A program made the position numbers and the translations under genes. Under the pieces are notes generated by a model. The model was not told the DNA's origin. It searched no databases and saw only the letters and a list, made by a program, of their open reading frames with translations. Positions 1-8,509 of a stretch of 38,378 nt of DNA are shown here, piece by piece (within the stretch, counting starts at the first letter, position 1; the number at the start of each line of letters is the position of its first letter). Origin of the DNA: Alienimonas chondri (GTDB lineage: Bacteria > Planctomycetota > Planctomycetia > Planctomycetales > Planctomycetaceae). The stretch lies in assembly GCF_013036045.1 (NCBI RefSeq), contig NZ_WTPX01000034.1:400-38777 (forward strand). The letters are read 5' to 3'.

Positions 1-1
1 C

Positions 2-235
2 GGGGCGCCGGTCCGGCTGATCGTCCCGCACCTGTATGCCTGGAAGAGCGCCAAGTGGCTGGTCTCGCTGCGACTCTCAGAGCGCAACGCCCCGGGCTAC
101 TGGGAACGCCTCGGCTACGCCGACCGCGGCGATCCGTGGCTGACCGACGCGACGAACCCGGACGGGGAGCGTTTCCGCGACGCCGCCGGCCGCCGCCCGG
201 ACGGGGACGCGGGTGAGATGGCAATGATGATCTGA
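2..235 (+). CDS. Sulfite oxidase-like molybdopterin oxidoreductase, C-terminal fragment
   Basis: The window opens inside this gene; the last 77 codons are visible and end in TGA. The fragment contains APVRLIVPHLYAWKSAKW followed by PGYWERLGYADRGDPW. These match the end of the oxidoreductase molybdopterin-binding domain of the sulfite oxidase/YedY (MsrP) family, where the Tyr/Trp-Lys-Ser-Lys-Trp stretch lies near the molybdopterin and the PG(F/Y)WE..GY..RGDPW motif closes the domain. These enzymes carry out oxygen-atom transfer in the periplasm or cytoplasm. The substrate cannot be told from this piece, and any Tat signal lies outside the window. A hydrophilic tail of about 25 residues follows the domain. 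Family assignment is fairly sure; the exact enzyme is unknown. Confidence 0.75.
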   Translation, partial: GAPVRLIVPHLYAWKSAKWLVSLRLSERNAPGYWERLGYADRGDPWLTDATNPDGERFRDAAGRRPDGDAGEMAMMI

Positions 236-288
236 TGAAGGTCGAGCCCGCCGCTTGAACCGCATTCGGAACTCCGCACGCTGCGACG

Positions 289-1128
289 ATGTTGCACGTC
301 CTCGCGTTCGCCCTGCTCTCGCCTCCGCTGCCCGTGGGGGCGGCGTTCGAGGAGGTCGCCGTCTTCAAAGCCCCGGAGGCCCATCAAGCCGTCGCGGTGG
401 ACGCGGACCACTTCTACGCGATCGGCAACCGCGTGATCGCCAAGTACGACAAGCGAACCGGGGAGCGGGTCGCGAGGATCGAGGCGAGCGAAGAATTGCC
501 GCTGATCCACATGAACGGCGGCGTCGTGGCAGGGGCGGAACTGATCGTGTCCCACTCGAACTTCCCGTTCACGCCCATGGTCGGTTCGGTGGAGCGATTC
601 GCCACCGGGGCGCTGCCGCACGACGCCCCGCTGACGCACCTCAAGTCGCACAGCCTCGGCCCAACGGACGGATCGCTCACCTCCGCCCTGCCCCTCCTCC
701 GCGACCCATACGGGGTGGGCGGGGGGAAGCCGGCGACGGTTTACACCTTTGCACATTACGAGCTGCCGCTGATCCCCGGATACGAAACGGGCACCAGCCG
801 GACGCGGGTGGAAATGCGTCCGCAGAACACTGACGAGCCGACGGCCTACCTATTGCCGGAGCCGGTTCTCCGCCGGCTCCGCCCGCATTCCGTCAGCGGG
901 GCGAGCTTCGACGCGAGAAGCCGACTCTGGCTCTCCGGTCACGACGTACCGGAACTGTACCGCGTCGCCTTTCCCAAAGCCGGCAGCGTGATGGTCCTCG
1001 AAGCGGTCCACCCCGCCCCGATCGCCGGTCAGGGGATCGCGTGGGATCCGAGCGACCCCGGCGTGCTGTGGGGCACGCGGCGGAAGGAAGGGCTGGTCAT
1101 CAAGATGCGACTGAAGGAGACCCCGTAA
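289..1128 (+). CDS. Exported protein of unknown function, propeller-like
   Basis: The 279-residue product starts with a short hydrophobic stretch (LHVLAFALLSPPLPVGAAF) that looks like a signal peptide ending near residue 18. The rest has repeated short beta-type segments such as HQAVAVDADHFYAIGNRVIAKYD, RLWLSGHDVPELYRVAF and GIAWDPSDPGVLWGTRR, resembling blades of a beta-propeller of the lactonase or strictosidine-synthase kind. I do not recognise a specific family and see no catalytic motif. It starts 53 bp after the molybdoenzyme on the same strand, so co-transcription is possible. Its TAA stop (1126-1128) lies inside a perfect 34-bp palindrome shared in core with another copy 3.2 kb away. 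Confidence 0.72.
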   Translation: MLHVLAFALLSPPLPVGAAFEEVAVFKAPEAHQAVAVDADHFYAIGNRVIAKYDKRTGERVARIEASEELPLIHMNGGVVAGAELIVSHSNFPFTPMVGSVERFATGALPHDAPLTHLKSHSLGPTDGSLTSALPLLRDPYGVGGGKPATVYTFAHYELPLIPGYETGTSRTRVEMRPQNTDEPTAYLLPEPVLRRLRPHSVSGASFDARSRLWLSGHDVPELYRVAFPKAGSVMVLEAVHPAPIAGQGIAWDPSDPGVLWGTRRKEGLVIKMRLKETP

Positions 1129-1158
1129 CGCCGAGGCTCCGCGGAGCCTCGGCGTTAC
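1125..1158. repeat. Perfect 34-bp palindrome, terminator-like
   Basis: A fully self-complementary 34-bp sequence with the core GCCGAGGCTCCGCGGAGCC and GTAAC/GTTAC ends sits between the convergent ends of the propeller-like gene and the cytochrome gene, overlapping the stop codon of the former. A near-copy occurs at 4302-4337. It could terminate both genes. There is no T-run, so it may instead be a dispersed REP-like element. Confidence 0.8.
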
Positions 1159-1167
1159 GCGACCCGC

Positions 1168-4100
1168 TCACCGCACCGACGCCTCCGCGGCGGCAATGGG
1201 GAGCTTCCAATTCTCAATCGGGGTACCGGCCGTCTTCAGCGTCGCGCAGAGGGCGTGCAGGCGACGGACGGCCGGGCCGGGCTCGGCGTCTACGGGGCCG
1301 TTCATCACGGTGAACAGGTTCCGCAGGAAGTAGGGCGGCGTCGCCTGATAGAACAATCGCGCCCGCACCCGGCAGGTCGCGGGATCGACGCCCTCGGGGA
1401 CCGTCATCTCGTAGCGGGTGACGTCCGCGCCGTCGCCGGCGGTGAAGTCGGCGTCTTTCGCGGCGAGCGGGCCGGGGCGAGTCGCGGCGAGGTAGGCGCC
1501 GTCGAGGTCCGGCGAGGGTCCGTCGTGGCTCCAGCCGCGGGGCAGCAGGCGGTTGTCCTTCACGGTCTCGCAACCGTGCACGAAGCTGGTGGTGAAGGCG
1601 CCGGCGTGGTTCTTCAACAGCGTCTCGTAGATCTGCACCTGCGACGGGTCGGTGATCGTCGCGTGGTGCGGCTGGAACTGCTGCACGCCGTCGGCGTTCG
1701 CGGTGAAGAACTCCGTGAGCAGCGGCTCGCCGGCGGCGTCGACCATGGCGCCGGCGGCGTCCGTGGCGCCGCTAATCCAGAGGGCTTCGCCCTCTGCGTT
1801 ACACAGCGAAACCTCCAGGAACGCCCGACGGAAGCCCACGCCGGTCGGGAACCGGTGCCCGGCGAGGTTCTCGACACGGACGTCGGCGGTGACGGTGCGG
1901 TTGAGTCCGTCCCCCGACATCGCTTCGACGGAGATGCGGGCGGTTTTGGACTCGGCGGTCTGCACCATGCCTTCGATCGCGCGGCCGGCGTCGTTCGTGC
2001 CGCCGGTCATGAAGTCCGTGGTGCGCACGCCCAGCACGTCGTCGTGCTGACGGGTCAGTTCCAGCAGGAAGACGTTCAACCCGCTGAAGTCGTGCCGACG
2101 GTAGCCCTCGCGGACGGCGATCGTCAGTTCGTCGTGCGGGGCGAGGTTCTCCGCATCCGGGTAGGTCACGTCCTGCACCGCGGCGATGCGGGACCGGGTC
2201 TTCAAGCCGCCGGGGAGGCCGTTCGTCGTGTCGCTCATGTGACACTCCTGACAGGACCGCCCGTTCGGGTTCGGCTGTCCTTCGACCCCCTCGAACTCCG
2301 TCTGAAACTCGCTGTTCAACCATTCGAGGTACGTCGCCTGCTCCACGTGATGGTGGAAGCCGCGGAAGCTGGGCGTGCTGTCCTTCCCGGCCAGCGGGTC
2401 GCCATGCCCGTGACCGGCTCCATGACCGCCCAAATCGAGCGGCATATCCACGTTTGGGAGGCTCACGACGTGGCAGGTGCCGCACATGCGACTGTCCGTG
2501 AGGTAGTCGCTTTGCTTCGGCTTCAGGCCGGTGGAATGATGCATGACGTAGGACCGCAGCGTGTCGTCACGGTCCGGAGCGGCGATCTCGCCGGGGGGGC
2601 CGAAGACGGCGTTGCCGGTCGTGTTTTCGTCGAGGTAGTGCCGCAGGTCGCTGCGCGGATCACCGGCGGGCTGTTCGCGGGGGGCCATGCGGTGGCAGAC
2701 CATGCAGCTCACCCCTTCCCGAGCGAGCGCCCCGTAACGATCTTCGCCGAGGCCGATGTGGGCGTTCTCCTCAGTCGTCAGACCGTGATGGTCGAGCGTG
2801 AAGCGGGCGTCGGCGCCGTGGTCGTCGTGGAAGGCGTGCCGGCCCATCGCCCCGTGGCAGCGGAGGCAGGCGTCCTGCAGATCGCGGGCGAGCGGTTCGG
2901 CTTGGTGGGCGGGGAACTCACGGCGGACGATCGCCAGTTCGGTTTCGAGTTGAGCGAGGAAGATCGGGTCGCGGCCGGCGAGGCCCATCGGCGTCCAACG
3001 CCATTCTCCGTAGGGCGATTGATGTAGACCGTCGGTGCCGTATGCGGCGCGATCCGGGTCGTCCTTCGCTCCCAGCGGTACGAACATCGCCGGACCGAAC
3101 GGCTCCGTCAGCCCCGCGTGGCAGCCCATGCACTGGTTCGAAGTCGCCCAGTCCTTCGCCGGTCCGTCCCCGTCGGCCGGGGCCAGCGGCGCCCAGTCAT
3201 GCGTGACGTTCGGCAGGCGGGCGGCATCGCATAGTTCCGCATTCGGCAGGGCGCCGAAGCGGGCGAGGAACGCCGGATTGACGGTGCGTTCCGCCCGCTC
3301 ACAGCTTGCCGGGTTCGTGCAGCGGGGGTGGGAACCGTGGTCGTCATCCCCCGCGGATTCCTCTTCGGCGGCATCTTTCTCCTTCACGATCCACTCACCG
3401 AGGGCCGCCGTCAGCGCGTCGCACTCTTTCTCGTCCGCGGAGGCGGTCGCCTCCAGTTCCTCACGCCAACTGTCGTCGACGCGAAACAGCAGCGGCTCGC
3501 CGGGGAAGCCCTCGATGTTCCGCAGCGAGGCGAACAGGAACTCGTTCGCCGGATCCGCGGGGTTTTCGACGCCGGGGGTGGCGGTGGAACCGTGACAACG
3601 CGTGCAGTAGTGCCCGAAGCCGCTGATCGGGTGTTCGTTTTCGACGTGATTGTCGGCGGGGTCGGTGTCCGGCGCCGGGTTGCTCCAGAACCAACCGTCG
3701 CGGGACCCCTTGGAGTCCTTCACCATCACCGTCCAGCTTTGCAGGCTGGATCGCAGTTCCTCCTCGCTCTTGCCGGCGTGCCGGGCCGCGGGCGGTTGGT
3801 ACTGCTCCTTGATGACCATCGCCCCGTCCGGCAGCGCCCCCTCGCGATCGGCCTTCAGCCACTCGATCACTTCCGGGCTGTACCAGACGCGCACCGCGGG
3901 GTGCGTGCCGTAGTACTTGCCGTTGAGGTAAGGACCGGTGTCGCGGACGACGCCATCCTGCTCCCACCCCAGATCCGCGTACTCGCGATCGTTGAGGAAT
4001 GGAAACAGCACTTCCTCGAACGCGGTGACGGAACCGTCGGAGGGCCGCGGCAAATTGGCCGGCCGACCGTGCGGGTGTCGCTCCGGCTGCGGCGGCGGGG

Positions 4101-4218
4101 TCGCCTCCGAACCGAGATCGTTCGGATCGGCGCCGCGGAGACTGGTCACCGCCGCCAACGTGAGGAGCGTCGCCGCGGCGACCACTGGCAGGCGAAACGA
4201 TGCGGGGGCGGTCGACAC
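1168..4218 (-). CDS. Exported multihaem cytochrome c with N-terminal P460-like domain
   Basis: The product is about 1016 residues from the GTG at 4218; a TTG at 4242 would add eight. I chose the GTG because it gives a compact signal peptide (MSTAPASFRLPVVAAATLL...). Six c-type haem motifs are visible: CTRCH at 205, CMGCH at 363, CLRCH at 451, CMVCH at 505, CGTCH at 579 and CQECH at 656. Residues about 60-240 (HPAVRVWYSPEV, DGAMVIKEQYQP, SWTVMVKDSKGSRDGWFWSN, then CTRCH) resemble the cytochrome P460 fold, in which a Lys may cross-link to the haem. Residues after about 700 hold no haem motif and look beta-rich. It probably acts in periplasmic electron transfer; the substrate is unknown. The short palindrome at 1778-1796 lies in its coding sequence. 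Confidence 0.85.
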   Translation of the reverse strand: MSTAPASFRLPVVAAATLLTLAAVTSLRGADPNDLGSEATPPPQPERHPHGRPANLPRPSDGSVTAFEEVLFPFLNDREYADLGWEQDGVVRDTGPYLNGKYYGTHPAVRVWYSPEVIEWLKADREGALPDGAMVIKEQYQPPAARHAGKSEEELRSSLQSWTVMVKDSKGSRDGWFWSNPAPDTDPADNHVENEHPISGFGHYCTRCHGSTATPGVENPADPANEFLFASLRNIEGFPGEPLLFRVDDSWREELEATASADEKECDALTAALGEWIVKEKDAAEEESAGDDDHGSHPRCTNPASCERAERTVNPAFLARFGALPNAELCDAARLPNVTHDWAPLAPADGDGPAKDWATSNQCMGCHAGLTEPFGPAMFVPLGAKDDPDRAAYGTDGLHQSPYGEWRWTPMGLAGRDPIFLAQLETELAIVRREFPAHQAEPLARDLQDACLRCHGAMGRHAFHDDHGADARFTLDHHGLTTEENAHIGLGEDRYGALAREGVSCMVCHRMAPREQPAGDPRSDLRHYLDENTTGNAVFGPPGEIAAPDRDDTLRSYVMHHSTGLKPKQSDYLTDSRMCGTCHVVSLPNVDMPLDLGGHGAGHGHGDPLAGKDSTPSFRGFHHHVEQATYLEWLNSEFQTEFEGVEGQPNPNGRSCQECHMSDTTNGLPGGLKTRSRIAAVQDVTYPDAENLAPHDELTIAVREGYRRHDFSGLNVFLLELTRQHDDVLGVRTTDFMTGGTNDAGRAIEGMVQTAESKTARISVEAMSGDGLNRTVTADVRVENLAGHRFPTGVGFRRAFLEVSLCNAEGEALWISGATDAAGAMVDAAGEPLLTEFFTANADGVQQFQPHHATITDPSQVQIYETLLKNHAGAFTTSFVHGCETVKDNRLLPRGWSHDGPSPDLDGAYLAATRPGPLAAKDADFTAGDGADVTRYEMTVPEGVDPATCRVRARLFYQATPPYFLRNLFTVMNGPVDAEPGPAVRRLHALCATLKTAGTPIENWKLPIAAAEASVR
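1778..1796. repeat. Intragenic short palindrome in the cytochrome gene
   Basis: CAGAGGGC-TTC-GCCCTCTG forms a perfect 8-bp stem with a 3-nt loop inside the C-terminal part of the multihaem cytochrome gene. Flanking TAA and TTA extend it imperfectly, like the ends of the palindrome at 1125-1158. It is translated in frame as part of NAEGEALW, in a region predicted to be a surface loop. Confidence 0.6.
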
Positions 4219-4301
4219 GGGGGCGGCCTCAGACGAGAGCAAGACATCCGCTCAATCGGCAGATTCGTCCCGTCCCTCACACCCGCAATCACATCCGAAG
4301 C

Positions 4302-4337
4302 CGTCACGCCGAGGCCCCGCGGAGCCTCGGCGTGACG
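4302..4337. repeat. 36-bp near-perfect palindrome, second copy of the family
   Basis: This inverted repeat has one mismatch and the same GCCGAGGC...GGAGCCTCGGC core as the palindrome at 1125-1158. It lies between the ferredoxin stop and the cytochrome start, both on the minus strand. It could attenuate or terminate ferredoxin transcription, or be a REP-type dispersed repeat. Confidence 0.75.
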
Positions 4338-4347
4338 AGAAGCGGGG

Positions 4348-4647
4348 CTACTTCTGCTCGCAGGCCGCGTCGTCGCCGCCCATCGGAGCCTTCTGCTCCG
4401 TGATGACGGGGCACTGCGGGGACATATCCGCGTTGAGTTGGGTGAATTCGTTCCATTCCTCGGGGAGGTTGTCCTCGTGGAAGATCGCTTCGACGGGGCA
4501 CTCCGGAATGCAGGCTTCGCAATCGATGCACTCATCCGGATGGATGTAGAGCATGCTTTCCCCCTCGTAGAAACATTCTACGGGGCACACGACGACGCAG
4601 TCGGTGTATTTGCAGTTGAAGCAGGGTTCGGCGACGACGTGCGTCAT
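4348..4647 (-). CDS. fdxA: 7Fe/8Fe ferredoxin
   Basis: The 99-residue protein starts at the ATG at 4647. The frame is open further upstream, but the extension is low-complexity and the family begins at this Met. The N-terminus ([20 protein letters not shown]) and [17 protein letters not shown] match Azotobacter-type ferredoxin I. By analogy, Cys9, Cys17 and the last Cys of the second motif bind a [3Fe-4S] cluster, and Cys21 with the CxxCxxC of the second motif binds [4Fe-4S]. The tail retains the family's EFTQLNA and PVITEQK elements. It is a soluble low-potential electron carrier; the partner is not evident. The gene is divergent from the sigma factor and upstream of the multihaem cytochrome on the same strand. 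Confidence 0.93.
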   Translation of the reverse strand: MTHVVAEPCFNCKYTDCVVVCPVECFYEGESMLYIHPDECIDCEACIPECPVEAIFHEDNLPEEWNEFTQLNADMSPQCPVITEQKAPMGGDDAACEQK

Positions 4648-4816
4648 AGCGGAAGGGGGCCGACGGGCGGCCGCGGCAGCGGAACGAAAACGGGACACTG
4701 TCTTAGTCGGCATGCGCGGCCCCTTCAACCCGCACAGTTTTCAGTGCGTCCGCGCGCCGCGGACCGCGATCCGTTGTCCGGCCCCGCGTGGCGGTCGTAG
4801 ACTCTCCCGGCGGGCA

Positions 4817-5434
4817 ATGGACCCGGCCCCGCCGACCACCCCACCTGCGCCGATGGCCCTTACCGACGTCGATCGCGGCCTGCTGAGCCGCTGCCTGCGG
4901 CAAACGCCCGGCGCCTGGGAAGAGTTCGTCGGGCGATTCGGCGGGCTGTTGGTCCACGTCGTCCGGCACACCGCGGCCGCCCGCAGCGTGCCGCTCTCCA
5001 AGGACGTGGAAGAAGATGTCGTGGCGGACGTCATGGTGCAATTGCTCTCCGACGACTGCGCGGCGCTGCGGCGGTTCGAGGGAAACAGCAGCCTGGCCAG
5101 CTACCTGACCGTGATCGCCCGACGCACTGCGGTGCGTGAGTTGGCGCAACGTCGCGCCGCCGCCGCCATGGGACACGTCGAAGGGCACGCCCCGCTCGGC
5201 ATGAAGTCGCCGAATCAGGAGCAACGCCCGCCCGCGGATGCGCGCATCGCGGACCGCGATCAGATCGACAAACTGCTCTCCGCCCTGCCGGAACGCGACG
5301 CGGAAGTCGTCCGCCGCTACCACCTGCAGGGCGAAAGTTACCGGGAGATCGCCGCGGGGATGAACGTCCCCGAGAACTCGATCGGGCCGACGCTGACACG
5401 CGCCCGGCAGAAGATGCGGGACCTCGGCCTGTAG
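4817..5434 (+). CDS. RNA polymerase sigma factor, ECF-type sigma-70 family
   Basis: The protein is about 205 residues from the ATG at 4817; an in-frame ATG at 4853 is an alternative. Region 2 is visible around residues 50-110 (DVEEDVVADVMVQLLSDD, RRFEGNSSLASYLTVIARR) and region 4 near the C-terminus (LLSALPERDAEVVRRYHLQG, ESYREIAAGMNVPENSIGPT, LTRARQKMRDL), with the helix-turn-helix at REIAAGMNVPENSIG. It directs core RNA polymerase to a dedicated promoter set. No anti-sigma gene is adjacent, so the controlling signal is unknown. It is transcribed divergently from fdxA. A weak promoter-like pair (TTGTCC, 18 bp, TAGACT) lies at 4774-4803, too poor to call. Confidence 0.88.
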   Translation: MDPAPPTTPPAPMALTDVDRGLLSRCLRQTPGAWEEFVGRFGGLLVHVVRHTAAARSVPLSKDVEEDVVADVMVQLLSDDCAALRRFEGNSSLASYLTVIARRTAVRELAQRRAAAAMGHVEGHAPLGMKSPNQEQRPPADARIADRDQIDKLLSALPERDAEVVRRYHLQGESYREIAAGMNVPENSIGPTLTRARQKMRDLGL

Positions 5435-5629
5435 GTCGCGGAGGGATCGATTTTTCCCGCGTGTTTCCAAGCGGCGCGCGAAACATCGTGGTGCGAATCG
5501 GGCGCGACCGGCCGTTTCGGCGCAGTCCACGCTCGGGAACGGCACAGTGGTTGCGATTGTTCACAGCCCCCCGCCGGCGGTCCGGCATGGTTGGTTGACG
5601 CCGTCGCTCCCCTCGCCCCCTCGCATCCT

Positions 5630-8509
5630 GTGACTCTCGCACGCCCCGCTCCGGCCGCGCTCGCGCTGCTTTTCTGTCTCGCTGCGCAGGGGCCTGCCGT
5701 CGCGCAGGAATCGGCGCCGGGCCTCGCGGCGGCTGAGCCTTCGAACGCGGAACGGTTGGCGCCGGGGTTCTCCCTGCGGACCTACACCGACGAGTTCGGC
5801 GCGCACAAATACAGCGTCTTCGTCCCGCGGACGCCGCCGCCCCCGGCGGGCTATCCCCTCGTCCTTTTCCTGCACGGCGCCAACGAGCGCGGCACGGACG
5901 GGATCGCCCAGACCAAAGTGGGACTCGGGGCGATCATCCGCAACGACCCGGACTTCCCCGCGGTCGTCGTGTTTCCACAGGTGGAGAACCCGGACGGCCG
6001 GATCCTCCCCGCCTGGAACCCCGACCGGCCGGACGGGGCGAGGGCCTTGAAGATCTTCGACGAAGTGAAGCAAACGGTCTCGTTCGACCCCCGGCGCCAA
6101 GTGCTCACGGGCTGGAGCATGGGCGGGTACGGCGTGCTGGGACAACTCGCGAAGGGCGATCCGGAACGTTGGTCCGCCGCGGTCTCCGTGGCGAGCGGTC
6201 GGGCGAACGACGTGGACCGGAAAGCGCTCGCGGAGGCCTCCCGCGTCACGCCGCTGTGGATCGTCGCCGGCGCCCAAGATCGCTTCGTGCCCTTCGTGGA
6301 GACGGCCAAAACCGTCGCCGAACTGCGCGAGGACGGCGGACGAGTTCGGTTCACGAAGGTTCGGAACGCCGGACACAGCGTGTGGGAGACGGCGTTCGCC
6401 TCCGACCGATTCGCCGCCATCCTGCAGAACCCCCGGGTCGTCGATCCTCGCGAGACCAACCGCCCGCCCGGCGAGGTCGATCTGACCGTCACCGACCTGC
6501 CGGACGAAGATGAATTCGACCGAACCGCGGACGCCCCCGTCGCGCCGGAAGCGTTCCAGCCGGAACTGATCCTCAGCCGGGGAGCTTTCGTGCGCGCCGA
6601 CAACGCCCTGATGACCAAGCTCGCCCAGCAGGCGGCGCAGGCCCTCCCGCCCGACACGCTGACCGGCGCGATCCCGGATCAGAACATCACCCGCGACGTG
6701 CTGGGGCAGAAGATCTTCGTGAACTTCAGCGGCATCAGTTACGCCGGCAAGATCTCCAACGTCGCCGTCCGCGGCCATGACGGGAACGTCGTTACGGTCC
6801 GCGTCGAGTTGGTGGACGCGAGCGTGACGGTCCGCTGCATCCGCATGCGGGCGCCGCTGGGCCATCGCGGCATCGCCGGTCCGGTGACCGTGCGGGCGGG
6901 TCTGCGGCGGCCGCTGGTGTTGGAGGTCGATATCCGCCCCACCATCGTGCAGAACGAATTGAAGCTGACGGCCCTTTGCACGCGGTTCTCCCTGCCGGCG
7001 GACGACTACTACGTCTGCGGTCCGACCTGCATCGACGAGGACGGGCTGTTCCTCACCGAATCGAAGCTCGCCAAGCAACTGGTCGAGGGGATCTACGAGG
7101 CCCGCCGGCAGGGAGAGCAGGCGGTCCGCGATGCGGTGCCGGAGATGCTGCAGGAGGTCGGCGGGGGCGTTTCGCTGGGCAACCCCGGCGGGCTGGCCGG
7201 CGAACTGGTGCCGCTGCCGCTGATCGAGCCCGTGGTGAAGGTCGAACTCGCGGACGTGCGGGCCGACCGTGACGGTCTGACGGCCCTGTTCGACCTCGTC
7301 GTCGGCTCCACGGACCTCCGGGCGGCTCCCCACACCCCGGAGCGGGCCGACGGCGGGGTCACGTTGGACCTCGGCGAACGGGTGGCCGAACCGGAAGAGC
7401 TCGCGGTCGGCGTGTCCACCAGTTTGGTCCGGCTGTTATCGGGCGAGTTGGTGAAGGACGGCGTGCCCCGCATCGACGCCCGCGACGTGCCGGGCAACCC
7501 GCTGGAGACGCTCCACCAGCGGGAGAACCTGCTACGCATCGTGCCCGGCCTGAGCGCGCCGGAGTACGCGGCCGACGAACTCCGCGCCCGGCTGACGCTC
7601 GTCGGTCCGATGTCGGCGATCGCGTCCGACTCCGATGAGAACGCAAGCGTGCGGATGGAGTCCGACGACGTCGAACTCACCGTCGACCACCTCCCCCCCG
7701 ACGGAGACTGGCAGCGGGCGGCGGTCGTTCGCTTGTCGCTGCGTCAGCCGGTCAGCGCCGCGGTGCGGAAGAACGGCGCCTACCGCAACTTCATCGCGGT
7801 GGCGGACCTCGAGCGCACCGTCATCACGCCCCTGGAAGCGATGCCGGTGGTCGGCGATCGCGTCGACGCCAACCTCGCCGCCGAGTTGGTGCTGGAAGGT
7901 TGGAATCGTTGGTTGATCGACGAAGGCCCGTTCAGCGGCCCGCTCCAAGACTTCGATCTCCCCGGCGCGTCGCTGCGAATTGAGGAGTTCGCCAGTCGCA
8001 GTCCGTCCACCGGCGTGAGCGGCGGATTGCTGTTGGCCCGATTCACCGTCCCGGACACCTCCCTGGAAAATCGCTCCGACCTGCCGCTGACTTACCGTAT
8101 TCGCGCGGAGCCGAACGGCCCGTGGGGCGGCCCCTTCACGCTCGTTCCCGGCGATACGCATACCTACAAAACGCGGGAGGTACTGCGGTTTGAACAGGTC
8201 GGCGCAGCGCCGGGCGTCGCGACCCGGCGGACGCTCGAGATCGGTCAGTGCTACCACTACCACCTGCCCGTCGGAGCGCTCTATCCGGTGCTGGACAGCG
8301 GAACGGAATACGCCCCCTCGGACGACACGGCTGTCTATCGAAAAGACCCGCGACCGTGGCGCTTACGCGCCCCGGTCGCGGGTCGAGAGTCCCCCGCCCT
8401 GTCGTCGACGACCGAAACGTCTGACGACAGTGAAGCGGGGCGAGCCTCGCGGGGCCCGTACGCCCCGCGGTCGGCGGTTACTTCGTCTCCGTCTCCAGGC
8501 CGAAACTAA
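5630..8509 (+). CDS. Exported alpha/beta hydrolase with a large C-terminal region of unknown function
   Basis: From the GTG at 5630 the product is about 959 residues; a TTG at 5591 is an alternative. The GTG gives a clean signal peptide (MTLARPAPAALALLFCLAAQ, cleavage near AVAQ-E). The hydrolase domain spans about residues 45-275: the oxyanion segment LFLHGANERG (His82-Gly83), nucleophile elbow GWSMGG with Ser163, Asp217 in AQDRFVP and His249 in NAGHSVWE. This resembles exported esterases of the PHB depolymerase or phospholipase/carboxylesterase type. Residues about 300-920 are a long beta-rich region I do not recognise. The last 50 or so residues are encoded by hairpin DNA at 8345-8468 and the frame overlaps the convergent gene by 32 bp, so the natural C-terminus may be a low-complexity add-on. 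Substrate unknown. Confidence 0.82.
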   Translation: MTLARPAPAALALLFCLAAQGPAVAQESAPGLAAAEPSNAERLAPGFSLRTYTDEFGAHKYSVFVPRTPPPPAGYPLVLFLHGANERGTDGIAQTKVGLGAIIRNDPDFPAVVVFPQVENPDGRILPAWNPDRPDGARALKIFDEVKQTVSFDPRRQVLTGWSMGGYGVLGQLAKGDPERWSAAVSVASGRANDVDRKALAEASRVTPLWIVAGAQDRFVPFVETAKTVAELREDGGRVRFTKVRNAGHSVWETAFASDRFAAILQNPRVVDPRETNRPPGEVDLTVTDLPDEDEFDRTADAPVAPEAFQPELILSRGAFVRADNALMTKLAQQAAQALPPDTLTGAIPDQNITRDVLGQKIFVNFSGISYAGKISNVAVRGHDGNVVTVRVELVDASVTVRCIRMRAPLGHRGIAGPVTVRAGLRRPLVLEVDIRPTIVQNELKLTALCTRFSLPADDYYVCGPTCIDEDGLFLTESKLAKQLVEGIYEARRQGEQAVRDAVPEMLQEVGGGVSLGNPGGLAGELVPLPLIEPVVKVELADVRADRDGLTALFDLVVGSTDLRAAPHTPERADGGVTLDLGERVAEPEELAVGVSTSLVRLLSGELVKDGVPRIDARDVPGNPLETLHQRENLLRIVPGLSAPEYAADELRARLTLVGPMSAIASDSDENASVRMESDDVELTVDHLPPDGDWQRAAVVRLSLRQPVSAAVRKNGAYRNFIAVADLERTVITPLEAMPVVGDRVDANLAAELVLEGWNRWLIDEGPFSGPLQDFDLPGASLRIEEFASRSPSTGVSGGLLLARFTVPDTSLENRSDLPLTYRIRAEPNGPWGGPFTLVPGDTHTYKTREVLRFEQVGAAPGVATRRTLEIGQCYHYHLPVGALYPVLDSGTEYAPSDDTAVYRKDPRPWRLRAPVAGRESPALSSTTETSDDSEAGRASRGPYAPRSAVTSSPSPGRN
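8345..8384. terminator. Strong hairpin at the convergent gene junction
   Basis: A perfect 12-bp stem (GACCCGCGACCG and its complement) encloses a second 5-bp stem (GGCGC-TTAC-GCGCC). It lies inside the 3' end of the hydrolase frame, 94 bp before the stop of the convergent gene. There is no T-run. It is best read as a bidirectional terminator or a REP-like element that the hydrolase frame happens to read through. Confidence 0.6.
8435..8468. terminator. Second GC-rich hairpin at the convergent junction
   Basis: GCGGGGCG at 8435-8442 pairs with CGCCCCGC at 8461-8468. An alternative hairpin uses GCGGGGC at 8449-8455 with GCCCCGC at 8462-8468. It sits just downstream of the stop codon of the minus-strand gene that ends at 8478, where a terminator for that gene is expected. 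Confidence 0.5.

Noticed and set aside
1255-3027. A 590-codon open frame opposite the cytochrome gene
   Set aside because: Its product is Val/Gly/Arg-rich and matches no family, while the other strand encodes six CXXCH motifs. Long antisense frames are expected at this GC content.
4774-4803. Promoter-like TTGTCC-18 bp-TAGACT before the sigma factor gene
   Set aside because: Both boxes are weak and such matches arise by chance; nothing else supports it.
5561-7333. A 590-codon open frame opposite the alpha/beta hydrolase gene
   Set aside because: It is antisense to a gene with a full catalytic triad and has low-complexity His/Arg/Asp-rich sequence.
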